Below, piece after piece: positions 6,678-8,701 of a DNA stretch of 8,701 nucleotides. The notes beneath the pieces are model-generated. The model was given only the letters and a program-made list of their open reading frames with translations. It was not told the DNA's origin and ran no database searches. Every line of letters starts with the position of its first letter. Positions within the stretch are counted from its first letter, which is position 1. Made by a program: the position numbers and the translations under genes. This stretch comes from Candidatus Zhuqueibacterota bacterium 4484_87. GTDB lineage: Bacteria; Zhuqueibacterota; Zhuqueibacteria; Thermofontimicrobiales; Thermofontimicrobiaceae. Location: NCBI GenBank assembly GCA_002085355.1, contig NATN01000154.1, positions 1 through 8,701 of the forward strand. Direction: 5' to 3'.

Positions 6678-7575
6678 GAAAATACATGGTAATTTTTTCG
6701 CCCTGCAACCGGTGCTCACGTTTATCTTTCCCTGTCGTATCCACTTGCGACGCCACCAGCCCGTGTCCCGAAATGATCACTTTATCCAGATCATTATTCT
6801 CTTTCAATAATAGCTCAATTTCGGCGCCAGAAAGACGATCACTTTTCTGCAACACAATCGGGGTATCTTTCAGCAAAACCCGATTTTCTTTTTGATAAAA
6901 TTCCGCGATTCCGCACGTGGCAATGGCATCCTTGTGAGTAATTTTCACGCTGTCAGTCACCACGGCCTTGTCGCTGCTCCCAAACAACTCCATTTTAATA
7001 CCGGTGATTCTGATTTCCTCGTTACCGAGGCTGTCTTTTTTCACAAAAATCGGATCCTGCGTGATCAGTGCGTAATCTTTGATATTGTCCACTTCTGCAT
7101 GACGTGAGCGAATTTCGATGTCGTTCTCCTCATCTACAACCACGACATGACCGTCGGCAATAATGAGGTCCTTTTCCCGAAAATATTGAATCTCATCCGC
7201 GAACACTTTGCGAGCAGTGTCTTCCAGTACGACATGCCCACGGGCTTTGTAAATTCGGGAATCCGTGTAATAGAAAACATAATCCGCGTATAATTTTTTC
7301 AAGCGGTCAAAAATTCGTACGTTTTGCTCGATCACTACTTCATTGCGTTCTTTCCACCACATCACATGTTCGCAGAACATTTCTACATCGCCCTGGCGCA
7401 AATGCACATTATTCACCAATTCCACGACAATACCCTGCGCGGTCTTCGACTGTTTCATATCTGTGCTGTCCGTCGCTACAATTTCCAGTCGTCCTGAATT
7501 CTGGGCAAATAATGACACGGAAAAAGTTACAGCGAAAGCTGCAAGCAAAATTATTTTTTTTAATTGAAAAGCCAT
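6580..7575 (-). CDS. lptA: LptA/OstA-like periplasmic LPS transport protein, apparent C-terminal frameshift
   Basis: The 331-residue product starts with a clear signal peptide (KK at 6-7, hydrophobic 9-23, likely cleavage after A24 in LFA|QN). Residues ~45-298 are successive short beta-strand repeats typical of OstA/LptA domains, such as GIVVELVNNVHLRQGDVEMF, ARGHVVLEDTARKVFADEI and IIADGHVVVVDEENDIEIRS. It is nearly twice the length of E. coli LptA (185 residues), so it probably holds two jellyroll domains' worth of strands. The family role is to bridge LPS across the periplasm between LptC and LptD. From residue 300 the sequence (QQRTHQNCQQ..., with C, G and rare-looking codons) stops resembling the family, whereas the next frame continues it well; see the separate entry. 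As written, the stop overlaps the lptB start as TAATG. The best ribosome binding site is unusually far, 16 bases, from the ATG. Confidence 0.85.
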   Translation of the reverse strand: MAFQLKKIILLAAFAVTFSVSLFAQNSGRLEIVATDSTDMKQSKTAQGIVVELVNNVHLRQGDVEMFCEHVMWWKERNEVVIEQNVRIFDRLKKLYADYVFYYTDSRIYKARGHVVLEDTARKVFADEIQYFREKDLIIADGHVVVVDEENDIEIRSRHAEVDNIKDYALITQDPIFVKKDSLGNEEIRITGIKMELFGSSDKAVVTDSVKITHKDAIATCGIAEFYQKENRVLLKDTPIVLQKSDRLSGAEIELLLKENNDLDKVIISGHGLVASQVDTTGKDKREHRLQGEKITMYFQQRTHQNCQQPAIVRGRFLSCENGAGFIGEKE

Positions 7576-7591
7576 GAATCAGTTAATTTAT

Positions 7592-7596
7592 CTCCT
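7592..7596 (-). promoter_or_regulatory. lptA ribosome binding site at unusual distance
   Basis: AGGAG, within AAGGAGAT, is the only good Shine-Dalgarno match upstream of lptA, but 16 bases separate it from the ATG at 7573-7575 instead of the usual 5-10. An in-frame TGA two codons before that ATG excludes any start upstream, and the signal peptide fits the ATG used. Either spacing is loose here or translation depends partly on lptC, which ends 34 bases upstream. Confidence 0.4.
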
Positions 7597-7609
7597 TTTT
7601 GCAGCCGAA

Positions 7610-8302
7610 CTACAAAAAATGATTATTTTTATTACTTTCTGGCGAAGACAAGGAATCCGGCACAATATCCTTTTTTTCTGCTGTCGAATCGACATCTGTC
7701 GTGTCCTTTTTCGCTTCTTTCTCCTTTTTTTCCAATTCCACTAAATCCAATCCCCTGTTCGCCTTCCCGTAGATTCTTCGGATCACCCAGTTATTCAGAT
7801 ATTGATCCGATTCAAAACCAATGCCGTAAAATGTATCCTGTTCCGCAGATGTGATGGTCACAAAAGTATCGGACACCACTTTCTCGATGCCGTTGTCCCA
7901 GTACAGATGTTCGGTCTGCAAATTTATCCCGCTATCCGACACAACGACAACATTGCCAAAAGCCTCGATGTCGTTACTGCCTTCGTTTAGTTTCCCTCTT
8001 TCCGAAGTCAACTTGGAAGTGTGCTCGCCTTTTTCATCATAAAAATCGATGGTGATACCACTGTCGAACTCAACGATTTTTTTCTGCTTGAACCGCTGCA
8101 TGTGGCCATACCGGATAACTGCCTTTAATTTACCGTCAACAGTGGAAGTCACTTTGGAATTCCACGCCTCCTGCTCGGGAAGCACAGTGCTTTCCGTTGT
8201 TTGATTATCAGCATCCTCTTTTTTGGCACATGATGCAAAAATACCAATTAAAAAAAATAAAATGAAAATTCTTTTTAGCAGAAAAAGAAGTACACCTCTC
8301 AT
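7610..8302 (-). CDS. lptC: LptC-like LPS export protein, predicted lipoprotein
   Basis: This 230-residue protein has a hydrophobic N-terminus (residues 4-23, after K10 R11 mainly aliphatic and Phe) ending in a lipobox-like F-A-S-C with Cys25, so it is probably lipid-anchored. Residues ~60-180 match the LptC beta-jellyroll pattern: the block LQTEHLYWDNGIEKVVSD (129-145) followed by FYGIGFESDQYLNNWVI (158-174). The last 40 residues are a charged Lys/Glu/Asp/Ser tail, probably disordered. In E. coli, LptC is a bitopic inner-membrane protein that takes LPS from LptB2FG and passes it to LptA; lipoprotein versions are inferred here to do the same job. The start is set by the ATGA overlap with the acyltransferase stop, and lptA follows 34 bases after its stop. 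The call rests on sequence pattern and on lptA and lptB lying next door. Confidence 0.85.
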   Translation of the reverse strand: MRGVLLFLLKRIFILFFLIGIFASCAKKEDADNQTTESTVLPEQEAWNSKVTSTVDGKLKAVIRYGHMQRFKQKKIVEFDSGITIDFYDEKGEHTSKLTSERGKLNEGSNDIEAFGNVVVVSDSGINLQTEHLYWDNGIEKVVSDTFVTITSAEQDTFYGIGFESDQYLNNWVIRRIYGKANRGLDLVELEKKEKEAKKDTTDVDSTAEKKDIVPDSLSSPESNKNNHFL

Positions 8303-8701
8303 TTTCTGGTTCGCTTTCTGATATCTTCAGGTTTTGTTTTCCAGCGTTCGTGCATCCAGACCCACTGAGTTGGGCGTTTTAAAATAAATCGGGAAAGTGC
8401 ATCGTTGCACAACTTTGTATTCTCAATACGATCCGTTTCCGGATCACCAGTAAATTTCAAATCCAATGCAGGGATGATTTCGATGAAATGTCTGCCATTT
8501 TTTTTCAAATGAACAGCCATGGGCACAATAGCAGCGCCGGTCTTCATGGCGAGCACAATGGGTCCCACCGGCGTGTAAGCACTGTATCCCAAAAAGTCCA
8601 CAAAAACGCCATCGACCTTGCGCGTGTCCTGATCGATCAAAATTCCGATGATTTCGTTTTGTCGCAGGACGCGGATAATTGCTCTGGTGGCGGCTCCCCG
8701 C
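8299..8701 (-). CDS. LpxL/HtrB-family lipid A acyltransferase, C-terminal part (5' end outside window)
   Basis: The reading frame is open to the window edge, so the gene is cut off at its 5' end and about 133 C-terminal residues are visible. Their sequence fits the lysophospholipid acyltransferase family of LpxL/LpxM (usual length about 300 residues). Visible family blocks are GILIDQD followed by GVFVDFLG, then TPVGPIVLAMKTGAAIVP, and near the end QWVWMHERWKTKP. The catalytic HX4D/E motif would lie upstream, outside the window. Members transfer a secondary acyl chain from acyl-ACP to a lipid A precursor at the inner face of the inner membrane. The visible part does not show which acyl chain or position is used. 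A TTG at 8638-8640 could pass for a start, but family residues continue upstream of it, so it is internal. The stop overlaps the lptC start by ATGA, pointing to translational coupling in an LPS biogenesis operon. Confidence 0.88.
   Translation of the reverse strand, partial: RGAATRAIIRVLRQNEIIGILIDQDTRKVDGVFVDFLGYSAYTPVGPIVLAMKTGAAIVPMAVHLKKNGRHFIEIIPALDLKFTGDPETDRIENTKLCNDALSRFILKRPTQWVWMHERWKTKPEDIRKRTRK

Noticed and set aside
8638..8640. TTG start for the acyltransferase
   Set aside because: The frame stays open upstream to the window edge with family-like residues (VLRQNEIIGIL), so the gene is truncated by the window and not started here.

Overview
The window looks like chromosomal housekeeping DNA from a diderm (Gram-negative-type), LPS-making bacterium. 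Nine genes lie on the minus strand, almost end to end, and read from right to left. Presumed LPS export (Lpt) genes, an LpxL-type acyltransferase, sigma-54, HflK/HflC and HslV/HslU are all present. The moderate, slightly AT-rich composition, the lipoprotein-type LptC, the long OstA-like LptA with a signal peptide ending in LFA|QN, and the missing hpf/ptsN after rpoN suggest a lineage of the FCB group (Calditrichota/KSB1-like) rather than a proteobacterium. This assignment is inference from protein style; no marker gene settles it.

Right part (about 5849-8701): an envelope operon. The 3' end of an LpxL/HtrB-type lipid A acyltransferase overlaps lptC by ATGA. lptC is followed after 34 bases by lptA, which overlaps lptB by TAATG. 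These genes would supply late lipid A acylation, then the LptC/LptA periplasmic bridge and the LptB ATPase for LPS transport. The LptF/G permeases and LptD/E are not in the window. The last ~32 residues of lptA as written appear to be out of frame. A one-base shift at a TTTT run gives a much more family-like ending.

Middle (4266-5848): rpoN (sigma-54) has its own very good sigma-70-type promoter (TTGACT, 17-base spacer, TATATT). An AT-rich hairpin lies between lptB and that promoter. The lptB-rpoN adjacency is widely conserved.

Left part (201-4183): hflK-hflC-hslV-hslU, a protein quality-control block. hflK and hflC overlap by ATGA, and the hslV ribosome binding site lies on the hflC stop codon. 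A terminator-like GC hairpin separates hslV from hslU. HflK/C form a membrane SPFH complex that modulates the FtsH protease, while HslVU is a cytosolic ATP-dependent protease.

The first 200 bases hold no recognisable gene: one weak plus-strand open frame of unknown status and two small stem-loops. I found no mobile element, CRISPR array, RNA gene or defence system, and no evidence of an undescribed system. The most notable observation is the lptA frameshift.
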